Shown here in pieces: positions 9,386-18,639 of a stretch of DNA of 64,000 nucleotides. The stretch lies in contig MEOF01000032.1 of NCBI GenBank assembly GCA_001769505.1, positions 1-64,000 of the forward strand. The letters run 5' to 3'. The position numbers were made by a program, and so were the translations under genes. The notes beneath the pieces were generated by a model. The model was not told where the DNA came from and made no database searches. It saw nothing but the letters and a program-made list of their open reading frames with translations. Positions within the stretch are counted from its first letter, which is position 1. Each line of letters opens with the position of its first letter. Source of the DNA: Bacteroidetes bacterium GWF2_33_38 (GTDB lineage: Bacteria; Bacteroidota; Bacteroidia; Bacteroidales; GWF2-33-38).

Positions 9386-9409
9386 TAAGAAATCATAAAG
9401 ATTAGCAAC

Positions 9410-9865
9410 ATGATGCAACTAAAAGAAGGCGATTTCGCTCCAATTTTCAAGGCTAAAAATCAACACGGTGAATTAGTTAAGTTGGATTCACTTAAAGGAC
9501 AGAAAGTAGTTTTATATTTTTATCCGAAAGATAATACACCTGGATGTACATCAGAAGCTTGTGATTTGAGAGATAATTATCAAAAATTTATAAAGCAAGG
9601 CTACATTATATTAGGAGTAAGCCCAGACTCTGAAAAATCGCATTCAAATTTTATTTCAAAATACAATCTTCCCTTTGCATTATTAGCAGATACTGAAAAA
9701 GAAATTGCTAAAGCTTATGGCGTATGGACTGAAAAGAAAATGTATGGAAAATCGTATATGGGAATATTACGAACCACATTTATCATATCAGAAGAAGGAA
9801 AAATCGAAAAAATAATTACAAAAGTTGATACAAAAGCACATTCTATTCAAATTATTAATGGTTAA
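9410..9865 (+). CDS. bcp: thioredoxin-dependent thiol peroxidase (BCP/PrxQ type)
   Basis: A 151-aa atypical 2-Cys peroxiredoxin that reduces hydroperoxides with electrons from thioredoxin. The active-site motif DNTPGCTSEACDLRD gives the peroxidatic C46 and the resolving C51 five residues on, as in the BCP/PrxQ group. GVSPDSEKSHSNFISKYNLPF and the TTFIISEEGKI strand are also standard. The last residues (HSIQIING) lie where a run of AT-rich repeat sequence begins and are slightly short for the family. The gene is preceded by a good -7 element. Confidence 0.93.
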   Translation: MMQLKEGDFAPIFKAKNQHGELVKLDSLKGQKVVLYFYPKDNTPGCTSEACDLRDNYQKFIKQGYIILGVSPDSEKSHSNFISKYNLPFALLADTEKEIAKAYGVWTEKKMYGKSYMGILRTTFIISEEGKIEKIITKVDTKAHSIQIING

Positions 9866-9984
9866 TTATAAATTGTTAATTGATTTTATATTTTATTGCA
9901 AATTGAAAATTACTAATTACTAATTGCTAATTAAATTCAACTTTACAAACTTGATGAACTTTACAAACATTTAACTCAAAAAAT
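9866..9984. repeat. AT-rich intergenic repeat block between bcp and recA
   Basis: This spacer is made of short near-repeats: 'attactaattac' and 'ttgttaattg' type words, followed by a doubled 'gaactttacaaac' type word (about 9938-9972). The latter is closely related to the 'aactttacgaacttt' sequence found in frame inside several SpoIIE genes of this window. No promoter or RNA structure is evident. Confidence 0.55.
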
Positions 9985-10998
9985 ATGGCAAAAGAAAAAG
10001 AAGAAAAACAAGCTGTTAACAAAGAGAAACTAAAAGCTTTAGAAAATACCTTAGGCATTTTAGATAAAACCTACGGAAAAGGAACAGTAATGAGAATGGG
10101 CGACAGTGCAATTGTTGACATTCCTGCTATTTCATCGGGTTCTATTTCACTTGATTTGGCATTGGGAGTAAAAGGATATCCACGAGGCAGAGTAATCGAG
10201 ATTTTTGGCCCTGAATCGTCGGGAAAAACAACACTCGCTATTCATGCCATTGCTGAAGCTCAAAAAGCTGGAGGAATTGCCGCATTTATTGATGCAGAAC
10301 ATGCTTTCGACCGTTTTTATGCCGAAAAACTTGGCGTAGATGTAGAAAATTTATTGATTTCACAACCTGACTATGGTGAGCAAGCCTTAGAAATTGCCGA
10401 CCATTTAATTCGCTCGGGAGCTATTGATATTGTAGTAATTGATTCGGTTGCAGCTCTAACTCCAAAAGCTGAAATAGACGGCGAAATGGGAGATTCTAAA
10501 ATGGGCTTGCAAGCAAGATTGATGTCGCAAGCATTGAGAAAACTTACTGCTACGATTAACAGAACACAAACAACTTGTATTTTTATTAACCAATTAAGAG
10601 ATAAAATTGGAGTTATGTTTGGTAATCCTGAAACAACAACAGGAGGTAATGCCCTGAAATTTTATTCTACCATCAGAATTGATATTAGAAAATCGGCTCA
10701 AATAAAAGATGGCGAAGAAGTTACAGGAAACAGAGCCAAAGTGAAAATCGTAAAAAATAAATTAGCTCCTCCATTCAAAAAAGCGGAATTTGATATAATG
10801 TTTGGTGAAGGAATATCAAAAATTGGAGAAATAGTTGACCTTGGCGTAGATAACGAAATTATAAAAAAAAGCGGTTCTTGGTTTAGTTATGGCGAAACCA
10901 AATTAGGACAAGGACGCGATGCTGTTAAAAATTTACTTCAAGATAATCACGAATTAGCCGAAGAAATCGAAAAGAAAATTGTAGCCGCAATTGGTTAA
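9985..10998 (+). CDS. recA: recombinase RecA
   Basis: A 337-aa RecA: an ATP-dependent strand-exchange protein for homologous recombination and SOS co-protease activity. Walker [10 protein letters not shown] is at residues ~75-83, with the [23 protein letters not shown] segment and the [25 protein letters not shown] loop region intact. The start [15 protein letters not shown] is the usual one for Bacteroidia. It is followed by a strong hairpin terminator, so it is probably monocistronic. Confidence 0.98.
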   Translation: MAKEKEEKQAVNKEKLKALENTLGILDKTYGKGTVMRMGDSAIVDIPAISSGSISLDLALGVKGYPRGRVIEIFGPESSGKTTLAIHAIAEAQKAGGIAAFIDAEHAFDRFYAEKLGVDVENLLISQPDYGEQALEIADHLIRSGAIDIVVIDSVAALTPKAEIDGEMGDSKMGLQARLMSQALRKLTATINRTQTTCIFINQLRDKIGVMFGNPETTTGGNALKFYSTIRIDIRKSAQIKDGEEVTGNRAKVKIVKNKLAPPFKKAEFDIMFGEGISKIGEIVDLGVDNEIIKKSGSWFSYGETKLGQGRDAVKNLLQDNHELAEEIEKKIVAAIG

Positions 10999-11013
10999 AA
11001 AATATAAAGAAAG

Positions 11014-11048
11014 TTGAGTGCATTGTTTTGCACTCAATTTTCCTTTTA
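11014..11048 (+). terminator. intrinsic terminator after recA
   Basis: A 9-bp perfect inverted repeat TTGAGTGCA / TGCACTCAA with a 6-nt loop, followed by TTTTCCTTTT, starts 16 nt after the recA stop. Confidence 0.7.
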
Positions 11049-11059
11049 ATAAACTGATT

Positions 11060-12085
11060 ATGAATAAATTATTGATTATAAGCATTTTTTTTGTTTTGTT
11101 GTATGCTTGTTCCTCTTCCGATAAAAACAATGACGCAAACACATCTTTGAACGATTCCATTGATTATGTTCAAGAAATTACAATGAAGCTACGTGAAAAT
11201 CCAAATGACCCGGAACTATTTTTTCAGCGTGCCGAAGCTTATCAAAAAATTAATAAGATAGAAAATGCCATAAACGACCTCGAATTTGCTTTAAAAATCG
11301 ATTCGAGCGAAACGAAATATTATCTCAAAATTTCCGATTTTTACATGTATTTGGGAAAATCAGGAAAAGCAAAAGCTAAATTAGAAAAGTGCGAATTGCT
11401 TTATCCTAAAAATACCGAAGTATTATTGAAACTTGCTCAAATTCATTTCTTTGTTCGTCAATATAACGAATCGATAAATTATTTGAATAAAATTCAAGAA
11501 ATCGATCGAAATATTGGCGAAGTATATTTTATCAAAGCTCTTATTTATAACGAAAATGGAGATACAACCAATGCCGTTAGAAATTTACATGTAGCAGTCG
11601 GAGTAAATACGAATTATTACGAAGCCTATGTTTTACTAGGTTTGTTAACTGCAAATGATAAAGACACAGCTAGTTTGGATTATTATCGAAATGCAATTAA
11701 AATAAAACCTCAAAGTTACGAAGCTCACTACAACATGGCTATGTTTTATCAAGAACGAGAAATGATTAAACAAGCGAAAAATATGTACAATTATATAATC
11801 GAGAAAGTTGATTCAACTTCATCGATAACTTATTTTAACTTAGCTTATTTAAGCATGGAAAAAGATAAGGATTATAAAACAGCAATTGATTTTTACTACA
11901 AAGCTCTGCAATATAAGCCCAATTATTTCGAGGCACATATTAATATCGGCTTTTGCTATGAAGCTATGAAGGAATATCAAAAGGCTTACGAAAATTATAA
12001 AATAGCTCTCGATATTGCTCCAAATTACCCACTTGCTATTGATGGAATGAACAGAATTGAAAAATATGTAACCGAAAGAGATTAG
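11060..12085 (+). CDS. TPR-repeat lipoprotein
   Basis: The protein begins MNKLLIISIFFVLLYACSSSDKN, a lipoprotein signal with lipobox LLYAC (Cys17). I therefore start at the ATG at 11060 and not at the ORF-track start inside the recA terminator. Residues ~40-335 contain about eight TPR units (for example ENAINDLEFALKIDSSE, KTAIDFYYKALQYKPNYFEAHINIGFCY). It is a membrane-anchored scaffold of unknown partner. The family resembles generic Bacteroidota TPR lipoproteins found next to the S9 peptidase gene, 47 nt downstream. Confidence 0.85.
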   Translation: MNKLLIISIFFVLLYACSSSDKNNDANTSLNDSIDYVQEITMKLRENPNDPELFFQRAEAYQKINKIENAINDLEFALKIDSSETKYYLKISDFYMYLGKSGKAKAKLEKCELLYPKNTEVLLKLAQIHFFVRQYNESINYLNKIQEIDRNIGEVYFIKALIYNENGDTTNAVRNLHVAVGVNTNYYEAYVLLGLLTANDKDTASLDYYRNAIKIKPQSYEAHYNMAMFYQEREMIKQAKNMYNYIIEKVDSTSSITYFNLAYLSMEKDKDYKTAIDFYYKALQYKPNYFEAHINIGFCYEAMKEYQKAYENYKIALDIAPNYPLAIDGMNRIEKYVTERD

Positions 12086-12132
12086 AAAACTCAATTAATT
12101 TTTTTATATTTTATTGAATAAAACACAAACAC

Positions 12133-14253
12133 ATGACAAAGAATATTTTAGGTTTTATAGCTATTGCCACTATGTTTACCATAGGTGCTTGCAAAAGTGA
12201 GAAAGAAAAAAATGAAACAACTATTCCAAATAAGAACGAAGTTTCAAAGTTAGATTCTTTATCGAAGTTGGAAATCGAAGGGAATAGAATTTCACCTGAA
12301 AACTTATGGAAATTTGGTCGAGTTAGCGATGCACAATTATCACCTGATGGAAAAACTGTAATCTATGGAGTAACTCGTTATAATATTGCAACCAATAAAG
12401 GCTATACTGATATTTTTTTGATTTCTGTCGATGGAGGAAATCCTATTCAATTAACTGATTTTGCTGGAGCTGAATTTAATCATCGTTGGAACGTCGATGG
12501 AAGTAAAATTTACTTTATAGCATATGAAAGTGAAACTGGACAAATTTGGCAGATGAATGCCGATGGAAGCGATAAAAAGCAGATTTCGGAAATAGCCGAA
12601 GGAATCAATAGTTTTGAAATTTCAGCCGACAACAATCAAGTTTTTTACACAAAAGATGTGAAATTTGAAAAAACACCACAAGAAATTCATGCCGATTTGC
12701 CACTTACAAATGTTAGAATTATTGAAGATTTAATGTATCGTCATTGGAACGATTGGAGCGATTATAAATTCAGTCATATTTTTATTTCTGATATAAAAGA
12801 TAATAAAATTATCGATGGTAAAGACATTATGGAATCAGAGGCTTTCGATTCGCCTCTTTCGCCTTATTTCGACAATACTGAAATTACGTGGAGTCCCGAT
12901 GGAAAACATATTGCATACACTTGTAAAAAATTATCGGGAAAAGATTTTGCTTTAAGTACAAATTCTGATGTTTATTTATACAATATCGAAAAAGGGACAA
13001 CCGAAAATATTTCGGAAGGAATGATGGGATACGACAAATATCCAGTCTTCTCGAATGATGGTAAAAAAATTGCCTTCCAAAGCATGGAAACTCCAGGTTA
13101 TGAGTCAGATAAAGACCGATTATTCGTTTACAATATCGACTCAAAAGAAAAAACATATCTAACCGATGGTTTCGACCAAAGTATTTCACACACTGTTTGG
13201 AGCAAGGATGATTCTGAAATTTATTTTATTTCCGGAATTCATGCTACACATCAACTTTATAAAATTAATGTTGCCAATAAACAAGTAACGCAAATTACTA
13301 AAGGTCAGCACGATTATAACTCGTTTTCAAAAACTGACAAAGTGTTGGTAGGCGAAAAAATGTCGATTTCGATGGCAAATGAGATATTTAACATTAATGC
13401 AGAAACCGGAGAAGAAACTCAACTGACTTTTACCAACAAAAATATTTACGACAAAATAGAAATGGGTAAAGTAGAAGAACGTTGGATAAAAACTACCGAT
13501 GGAAAAGATATGTTGGTTTGGATTATTTATCCTCCACAATTCGATGCAAATAAAAAATATCCAGCATTGTTGTATTGCCAAGGTGGACCTCAAAGTGCAG
13601 TAAGCCAATTCTTTTCGTATCGATGGAATTTTCAAATTATGGCTGCAAACGATTATATCGTAATTGCCCCCAATCGTCGTGGCTTACCAAGTTTTGGTTC
13701 TGAGTGGAATGCTCAAATTAGTGGTGATTATGGCGGACAAAACATGAAAGATTATTTATCGGCGGTTGACGAAATGAAAAAAGAACCATTCATTGATGGT
13801 GATAGAATTGGAGCTGTGGGAGCTAGTTATGGCGGATTTTCGGTATTTTGGTTAGCCGGACATCACGAAAAACGATTCAAAGCATTTATTTCACATTGCG
13901 GAATGTTTAATCTCGAAAGCCAATATGCAGCAACAGAAGAAATGTTTTTTGTGAATCACGATTTGGGCGGAGCTTATTGGGAAAAAGAAAACAAGATTGC
14001 TCAAAATTCTTTTGCAAATTCGCCACATAAATTTGTTCAAAATTGGGATACTCCAATTATGATTATTACCGGTGGCAAAGATTTTCGTATTCCTTATACC
14101 GAAAGTTTACAAGCATTTAACGCTGCCAAATTGGTTGGTGTTGATGCAAAATTGTTATACTTCCCCGAAGAAACACATTTTGTATTGAAACCACAGAATA
14201 GCATTCTTTGGCAACGTGAATTTTTTGCTTGGCTTGATAAATATTTGAAGTAA
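12133..14253 (+). CDS. S9-family prolyl oligopeptidase-like lipoprotein peptidase
   Basis: A 706-aa serine peptidase with a lipoprotein signal (..MFTIGACKSEK, Cys20). Residues ~50-430 form a WD40-like beta-propeller (DAQLSPDGKTVIYG, ITWSPDGKHIAYT repeats). The alpha/beta-hydrolase domain follows from ~440, with the nucleophile Ser565 in GASYGG, Asp650 in GGKDFRIP and His682 in EETHFV. By family it is a dipeptidyl/acylaminoacyl-peptidase that trims short peptides in the periplasm. Length and triad are complete. Confidence 0.9.
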   Translation: MTKNILGFIAIATMFTIGACKSEKEKNETTIPNKNEVSKLDSLSKLEIEGNRISPENLWKFGRVSDAQLSPDGKTVIYGVTRYNIATNKGYTDIFLISVDGGNPIQLTDFAGAEFNHRWNVDGSKIYFIAYESETGQIWQMNADGSDKKQISEIAEGINSFEISADNNQVFYTKDVKFEKTPQEIHADLPLTNVRIIEDLMYRHWNDWSDYKFSHIFISDIKDNKIIDGKDIMESEAFDSPLSPYFDNTEITWSPDGKHIAYTCKKLSGKDFALSTNSDVYLYNIEKGTTENISEGMMGYDKYPVFSNDGKKIAFQSMETPGYESDKDRLFVYNIDSKEKTYLTDGFDQSISHTVWSKDDSEIYFISGIHATHQLYKINVANKQVTQITKGQHDYNSFSKTDKVLVGEKMSISMANEIFNINAETGEETQLTFTNKNIYDKIEMGKVEERWIKTTDGKDMLVWIIYPPQFDANKKYPALLYCQGGPQSAVSQFFSYRWNFQIMAANDYIVIAPNRRGLPSFGSEWNAQISGDYGGQNMKDYLSAVDEMKKEPFIDGDRIGAVGASYGGFSVFWLAGHHEKRFKAFISHCGMFNLESQYAATEEMFFVNHDLGGAYWEKENKIAQNSFANSPHKFVQNWDTPIMIITGGKDFRIPYTESLQAFNAAKLVGVDAKLLYFPEETHFVLKPQNSILWQREFFAWLDKYLK

Positions 14254-14319
14254 TTTAGATACTCACATAATGTTAAAAAGATAAAGCTTTTCATACATTT
14301 ACTCTAAAAAATTTAACAC

Positions 14320-14940
14320 ATGAATAAACTAATTTTCACATTCTTAATATTGGTTAATCTATCGGCTTTTTCACAGAATACAGCCAAAGACTATTTTTAT
14401 CAAGGTGAAATAAAATCAGGTTATTTCGATGCTGAAGGAGCTATTGCCGACTATCAAAAAGCAATCGAATTGGACGCCAATTATATCGAAGCATATTATA
14501 AAATTGGAATTATTTATTACGATAAGCGTATGTTCGATGAAGCGGTAAGTTATTTCGACAAAGCTATTGCAATAGACCAATTGCATAAAAACAGTTTTTA
14601 TTTGCGAGCTCGTTCTAAATTTGAACTAAAAAAATATGCCGAAGCAATCGAAGATTATAATCAAGCTTTTGAAAATAAAAAAGATACAAAAGTTTATTAC
14701 GGAAGAGCTTTGGCAAAATATTTTGCCGAAGACTACAAAGGTGCAGTCGAAGATTTTGATCAAACGGTAAAATACAAATTTAAAGCAAGTAAAAAAGTAG
14801 ATTCATCAGATGCATATTTTTATAGAGCCCTTTCAAAACAAAAGTTAGGAAATGAAACAGAAGCATGTGATGATTTGAAAAAAGCAAAAGAATTCGGGTC
14901 AACCAAAAGCGACGAAGAACTTAAAATTAAATGTAAATAA
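14320..14940 (+). CDS. secreted TPR-repeat protein
   Basis: A 206-aa protein with a signal peptide (..NLSAFSQ) and about four TPRs (for example EGAIADYQKAIELDANYIEAYYKIG, DEAVSYFDKAIAIDQ). It ends with a Cys-containing segment ACDDLKKAKEFGS, common in Sel1/TPR proteins of Bacteroidota. It sits 11 nt upstream of ybaB and probably shares its transcript. Specific role unknown. Confidence 0.85.
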   Translation: MNKLIFTFLILVNLSAFSQNTAKDYFYQGEIKSGYFDAEGAIADYQKAIELDANYIEAYYKIGIIYYDKRMFDEAVSYFDKAIAIDQLHKNSFYLRARSKFELKKYAEAIEDYNQAFENKKDTKVYYGRALAKYFAEDYKGAVEDFDQTVKYKFKASKKVDSSDAYFYRALSKQKLGNETEACDDLKKAKEFGSTKSDEELKIKCK

Positions 14941-14951
14941 ACTTTAAGAAT

Positions 14952-15260
14952 ATGTTTGGTGATTTAATGGGCAAGCTCAAAGAAGCTCAAAAGCAGATGG
15001 AGCAAATAAAAGGTCGTTTGAATAACATATACGTTAATGCAGAATCAACTGATAAAGATATAAAAGTTACAATTAATGGAAATAGAGTTGTTCGAGATAT
15101 AGTTATTGATAAAGCATTATTAATAAATGGCAATACCGAAGAACTACAAAATAAGTTGGTACATACAATTAACAAAGCCATTGAACAAGCTAATAAGCTT
15201 AACGAAAGTGAGATGCAAGGAGCGGCAAAAAGCATGCTTCCTGGATTTCCTGGTTTGTAA
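14952..15260 (+). CDS. ybaB: YbaB/EbfC family nucleoid-associated protein
   Basis: A 102-aa protein with the family's layout: an N-terminal helix MFGDLMGKLKEAQKQMEQIKGRL, a central beta hairpin (VTINGNRVVRDIVIDKALL) and a C-terminal amphipathic helix, ending MQGAAKSMLPGFPGL. Members form dimers that bind DNA and are often encoded beside dnaX or recR. Here the neighbours are a TPR protein and a secreted hypothetical protein. Confidence 0.93.
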   Translation: MFGDLMGKLKEAQKQMEQIKGRLNNIYVNAESTDKDIKVTINGNRVVRDIVIDKALLINGNTEELQNKLVHTINKAIEQANKLNESEMQGAAKSMLPGFPGL

Positions 15261-15274
15261 TTCTAAATTTTTGT

Positions 15275-15847
15275 ATGAGCAAAATCGTTTTGATTGGTGT
15301 ATTTCTTAGCATTTGTTCCTTTTCATGTTTTGCTCAACATTGGGAAAAATCGTATATCATTAACTTACAAAACGATACCTTATTCGGCTTTGTAAATTCA
15401 AACAAATACAGTTTTTGGGAGAAAATATTATTCAAAGAAACCGAAAATGATAAACATCGGGTTTACTATTCAAACGAATTGAAAGTTTATAGTTACAATA
15501 ACGAAATATATTATTCGATTCATTTGCCAAAAACAATAACTGGGATTGAATCTTATACATTTGCTAAAAGAATTATTGAAGGAAATATTACATTGTTTCA
15601 TTCTAAATATCGTTATTCAGCATGCTCTTGTGAACCCGAAGGTGCTATTGGGAATGGCTATATATTATTGAAAAAGAACGAAATGCTAATTGTTCAAAAA
15701 AAATCGTTGAATCGAAAAATTAAAAACAAGGATGAATTTTCAGAGTTTCTATCAGATAATGAAGAGTTGTCATCTAAAATTCTTAACAATCAAGTTGATT
15801 TTAACGATATTCCTAAAATTCTGGTGCTATATAACGAAGCAAATTAA
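15275..15847 (+). CDS. secreted hypothetical protein
   Basis: A 190-aa protein with a clear signal peptide (MSKIVLIGVFLSICSFSCFAQ). The mature part contains the motif NLQNDTLFGFVNSNKY, seen in many uncharacterised Bacteroidota exported proteins, and a CSCEPEG cluster. I do not recognise a function. It follows ybaB by 14 nt on the same strand. Confidence 0.75.
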   Translation: MSKIVLIGVFLSICSFSCFAQHWEKSYIINLQNDTLFGFVNSNKYSFWEKILFKETENDKHRVYYSNELKVYSYNNEIYYSIHLPKTITGIESYTFAKRIIEGNITLFHSKYRYSACSCEPEGAIGNGYILLKKNEMLIVQKKSLNRKIKNKDEFSEFLSDNEELSSKILNNQVDFNDIPKILVLYNEAN

Positions 15848-15961
15848 AGCTTACACGGCCTTAAAATGAAGTTGTAAAAACAACATTTTATTCAATTTTA
15901 CGCAAAAAACAATTTTTCAAAAAGAAAAATAGCATTTTCGATATTTTTATTGGTATAAATT

Positions 15962-15991
15962 TTTGAAATATACTTTTTTTTACTACATTTG
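15962..15991 (+). promoter_or_regulatory. promoter of tRNA-Asp
   Basis: TACATTTG (15984-15991) matches TAnnTTTG. A TTTG lies 18 nt upstream (15962-15965), close to the usual -33/-7 spacing of Bacteroidota promoters. The -7 box ends 15 nt before the tRNA. Confidence 0.55.
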
Positions 15992-16006
15992 CACTCACAA
16001 AATTGA

Positions 16007-16080
16007 GGTGCGGTAGTTCAGTTGGTTAGAATATCGGCCTGTCACGCCGAGGGTCGCGAGTTCGAGTCTCGTCCGCACCG
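16007..16080 (+). tRNA. tRNA-Asp (GTC)
   Basis: 74-nt cloverleaf: acceptor GGTGCGG pairs with CCGCACC, discriminator G at 16080, D-arm region GTTCAGTTGGTTAGAAT, anticodon stem TCGGC/GCCGA with GTC at 16041-16043, and T-arm with TTCGAGT. CCA is not encoded. It is followed directly by a rho-independent terminator. Confidence 0.97.
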
Positions 16081-16088
16081 CCTCGATT

Positions 16089-16114
16089 AAAAGCCCTTTT
16101 TAAGGGCTTTTTTC
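16089..16114 (+). terminator. intrinsic terminator after tRNA-Asp
   Basis: Inverted repeat AAAAGCCCTT / AAGGGCTTTT with a short T-rich loop and trailing T run, starting 9 nt after the tRNA. Confidence 0.8.
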
Positions 16115-16162
16115 ATTTTCATTTGTTTCATAAATTCATTTTTTTTAATGGGTATAATCTTT

Positions 16163-16170
16163 TACTTTTG
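16163..16170 (+). promoter_or_regulatory. -7 promoter element for fabD
   Basis: TACTTTTG fits TAnnTTTG, 25 nt upstream of the fabD ATG. No clear -33 element. Confidence 0.4.
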
Positions 16171-16195
16171 TAAAAAATTATAAAAATTATTATTT

Positions 16196-17071
16196 ATGAA
16201 AGCATATGTATTTCCTGGACAAGGAGCACAGTTTGTAGGAATGGGAAAAGATTTGTACGATAATTCTCCATTAGCTAAAGAAATGTTTGAAGAAGCAAAT
16301 AAAATTTTAGGTTTTCGAATTACAGATTTAATGTTTAGTGGAACTGACGAGGATTTAAAACAAACCAACGTAACACAACCAGCAATATTTTTACATTCGG
16401 TAATTTTAGCAAAAACATTGGGCGAAAGTTTTAAACCAGAAATGGTTGCGGGTCATTCCCTTGGCGAATTTTCAGCATTAGTAGCAAACGGAACATTATC
16501 GTTTGAAGATGGTTTGCGTTTAGTTTCAAAACGTGCTCAAGCCATGCAAAAAGCATGCGAAGCAGAACCTTCAACAATGGCTGCAATTTTAGGACTTGAT
16601 GATGAAGTAGTTGAAAAAATTTGTGCTGAAATCAATGAAGTTGTTGTTCCTGCAAACTACAATAGTCCTGGTCAATTGGTTATTTCAGGCTCGCACAAAG
16701 GGATTGATTTAGCAATTGAAAAGTTGACTGCTGCTGGAGCCAAACGAGCTATGAAATTAATGGTAGGTGGAGCATTCCACTCTCCACTGATGGAACCTGC
16801 AAGAGCTGAATTAGCGGCTGCAATAAATAACACAACTTTTAATAAACCTATTTGTCCCGTTTATCAAAATGTTAATGCGAAAGCAGTTGTAGAGCCTAGC
16901 GAAATAAAAGAAAATTTAATTCAACAATTAACAGCTCCTGTTCGTTGGACACAAATAGCAATAAATATGATTGCCGATGGTGCTTCACACTTCACTGAAG
17001 TTGGACCCGGTAAAGTGTTGCAAGGATTAATCAAAAAAGTAAGTCGGGATATTCCAACCGAAAGTGCATAA
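16196..17071 (+). CDS. fabD: malonyl-CoA:ACP transacylase
   Basis: A 291-aa FabD that transfers malonate from CoA to acyl carrier protein at the start of fatty-acid elongation. The opening FPGQGAQFVGMGKDLY, the nucleophile Ser88 in GHSLGE and His195 in GGAFHSPLM make up the family signature. TEVGPGKVLQGLIKK closes the fold. It has its own -7 element and terminator and so looks monocistronic. Confidence 0.96.
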   Translation: MKAYVFPGQGAQFVGMGKDLYDNSPLAKEMFEEANKILGFRITDLMFSGTDEDLKQTNVTQPAIFLHSVILAKTLGESFKPEMVAGHSLGEFSALVANGTLSFEDGLRLVSKRAQAMQKACEAEPSTMAAILGLDDEVVEKICAEINEVVVPANYNSPGQLVISGSHKGIDLAIEKLTAAGAKRAMKLMVGGAFHSPLMEPARAELAAAINNTTFNKPICPVYQNVNAKAVVEPSEIKENLIQQLTAPVRWTQIAINMIADGASHFTEVGPGKVLQGLIKKVSRDIPTESA

Positions 17072-17116
17072 ACACTATATCATTCATCCGCAAGTTTGCT
17101 CCGTTTCTTGTGGATG

Positions 17117-17140
17117 AATGGCTTTTCGTAAGCCATTTTT
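17117..17140 (+). terminator. intrinsic terminator after fabD
   Basis: An 8-bp stem AATGGCTT / AAGCCATT with TTCGT loop and a T run. Just upstream (about 17083-17119) lies a second, longer imperfect hairpin, ATTCATCC...GGATGAAT. It serves the convergent fabD/porT junction. Confidence 0.75.
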
Positions 17141-17171
17141 GACCACATTGTAAAATTATTATAAATCAGGA

Positions 17172-17897
17172 CTATTCAAAATGGAACGAAATCATTATTA
17201 ACTTTGAATTCATTCTTTCAATTGCACTCGAATATTGAGTATTATCGGGCTGAAGCATATTAAACATTCCAACTTCGTATTTTATTTCAGTAGAAAATTT
17301 AAAATACGGTAAGTAGAAATCAATTCCAAGTCCAAATTGATAATACAAATCGGTTCTATTGAGACGTATTTTGGGTTTTTCTTCGTCTTTTATTTCTTTT
17401 TGTGCTGCCAAATCGTATTTAAGCGAACCTCCGGCAATCAAATATGGTCGATAATCGTTGTGTCGCAAAGCTCGATATTTAAACACCAAAGGAAAGTCAA
17501 GAAATGTTGACTCAATTTTCATCACTTTTTCGTAAAACGATGAATCTTTGCGTACAATGTAAGTCATATCGCGTTGACCAAAATTTAAACCAGGTAAAAA
17601 ACGCAGATTTAAGCCTTCTACGATTTTTAAATCAGAAATTATTCCAAGATTAAAACCAGGCTGAGGCTGATTTTCAACGCTATAAATTGAATCCAATCCA
17701 AAAAAAGCCCCTGAATTATGAATGGTAAAATCCATTGAATTAATTCCGATTGTAAAACCAAAATGCAATCGTTGAAAATCGTATCGAGGATTGTTTACAG
17801 GTCTCGTTAATTGTGCATTTGCACAAATCACAGAAAATACAAAAAATAATATGAAAGTTATTTGTTTCAAATAAAATATTTTTTTGTCAGTTCTCAA
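17172..17897 (-). CDS. porT: type IX secretion protein PorT
   Basis: A 241-aa protein with a signal peptide (..SVICANAQ) and a beta-barrel of alternating strands ending in ..LIMISFHFE, a typical outer-membrane terminal Phe. The opening NNPRYDFQRLHFGFTIGINSMDF matches the PorT/SprT group required for T9SS. The position right after ubiE (2 nt) repeats the ubiE-porT arrangement seen in other Bacteroidota. T9SS cargo genes occur elsewhere in this window. Without alignment it could be another outer-membrane beta-barrel, but start motif and context both favour PorT. Confidence 0.75.
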   Translation of the reverse strand: MRTDKKIFYLKQITFILFFVFSVICANAQLTRPVNNPRYDFQRLHFGFTIGINSMDFTIHNSGAFFGLDSIYSVENQPQPGFNLGIISDLKIVEGLNLRFLPGLNFGQRDMTYIVRKDSSFYEKVMKIESTFLDFPLVFKYRALRHNDYRPYLIAGGSLKYDLAAQKEIKDEEKPKIRLNRTDLYYQFGLGIDFYLPYFKFSTEIKYEVGMFNMLQPDNTQYSSAIERMNSKLIMISFHFE

Positions 17898-17899
17898 AA

Positions 17900-18628
17900 T
17901 TAAGATTTATTCGCTAAATATATGCTTGCTATTCCAAACGTCAAGGGTATTGATTTATTGTTATTGAAACCTGCCTTGTCTAATTTTACTATAAAATTGT
18001 TTCCGTAAGGAAAATTATCAACCGAATGGTACAAATATCGATACGCTTTTTTATCCTTTGAGATAATTCCTCCGATAAATGGAACAAAGTATTTAAAATA
18101 CAGATGATATATGTTACGAAATGGAAAATGCTTCGGCTTCGAAAACTCTATGATAACGGTTTTGCCGCCAGGTTTAATTACCCGATACAATTCTTTTAAT
18201 CCTATTTCTAAATTTTCGTAATTTCTCACACCAAAAGCAACAGTTGCAGCATCAAAAACATTGTCGTCGAAAGGTAATTTTTCGGCATCAGCCAATTTAA
18301 AAATAATATTTTTATCAGAATAGTGTTGCTTAAATTTACTTTTGGCAACATTAATCATCTCCTCTGACAAATCAACGCCTACAACTTCTGCAACACCCGA
18401 CATCGAGATTGAAAAAGCAAAATCGCCTGTTCCGGTCGCTACATCTAAAACTTTTGCAGGATTGTTTTGTTGAAGTATATTAACCGCTTTTTTTCGCCAA
18501 CGTTTATCAATTCCAAACGAAAGCAAATGATTAAGCAAATCGTAACTCTTGGCAATTTTATCGAACATGTTTGTAACTTGTTCTTTTTTGCCCAAACCTA
18601 CTTCCGAATATGGTTTTACTTGGCTAAT
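17900..18628 (-). CDS. ubiE: demethylmenaquinone methyltransferase, probable ATT start
   Basis: Class I SAM-dependent methyltransferase that C-methylates demethylmenaquinone. Motif I is VLDVATGTGDFAF, followed by VVGVDLSEEM and AVTVAFGVRNYENL-type segments. The ORF track starts at a TTG (18593-18595). The frame stays open upstream and encodes ISQVKPYSEVGLGKKEQ, and VKPY-x-GKKEQ is the conserved UbiE N-terminus. No ATG, GTG or TTG is available there, but ATT at 18626-18628 lies 5 nt after an AAGGAG ribosome-binding site. I therefore place the start at ATT (242 aa, normal size). Operon purL-ubiE-porT with an 11-nt gap to purL. Confidence 0.9.
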   Translation of the reverse strand: MSQVKPYSEVGLGKKEQVTNMFDKIAKSYDLLNHLLSFGIDKRWRKKAVNILQQNNPAKVLDVATGTGDFAFSISMSGVAEVVGVDLSEEMINVAKSKFKQHYSDKNIIFKLADAEKLPFDDNVFDAATVAFGVRNYENLEIGLKELYRVIKPGGKTVIIEFSKPKHFPFRNIYHLYFKYFVPFIGGIISKDKKAYRYLYHSVDNFPYGNNFIVKLDKAGFNNNKSIPLTFGIASIYLANKS

Positions 18629-18639
18629 ACGAACTCCTT

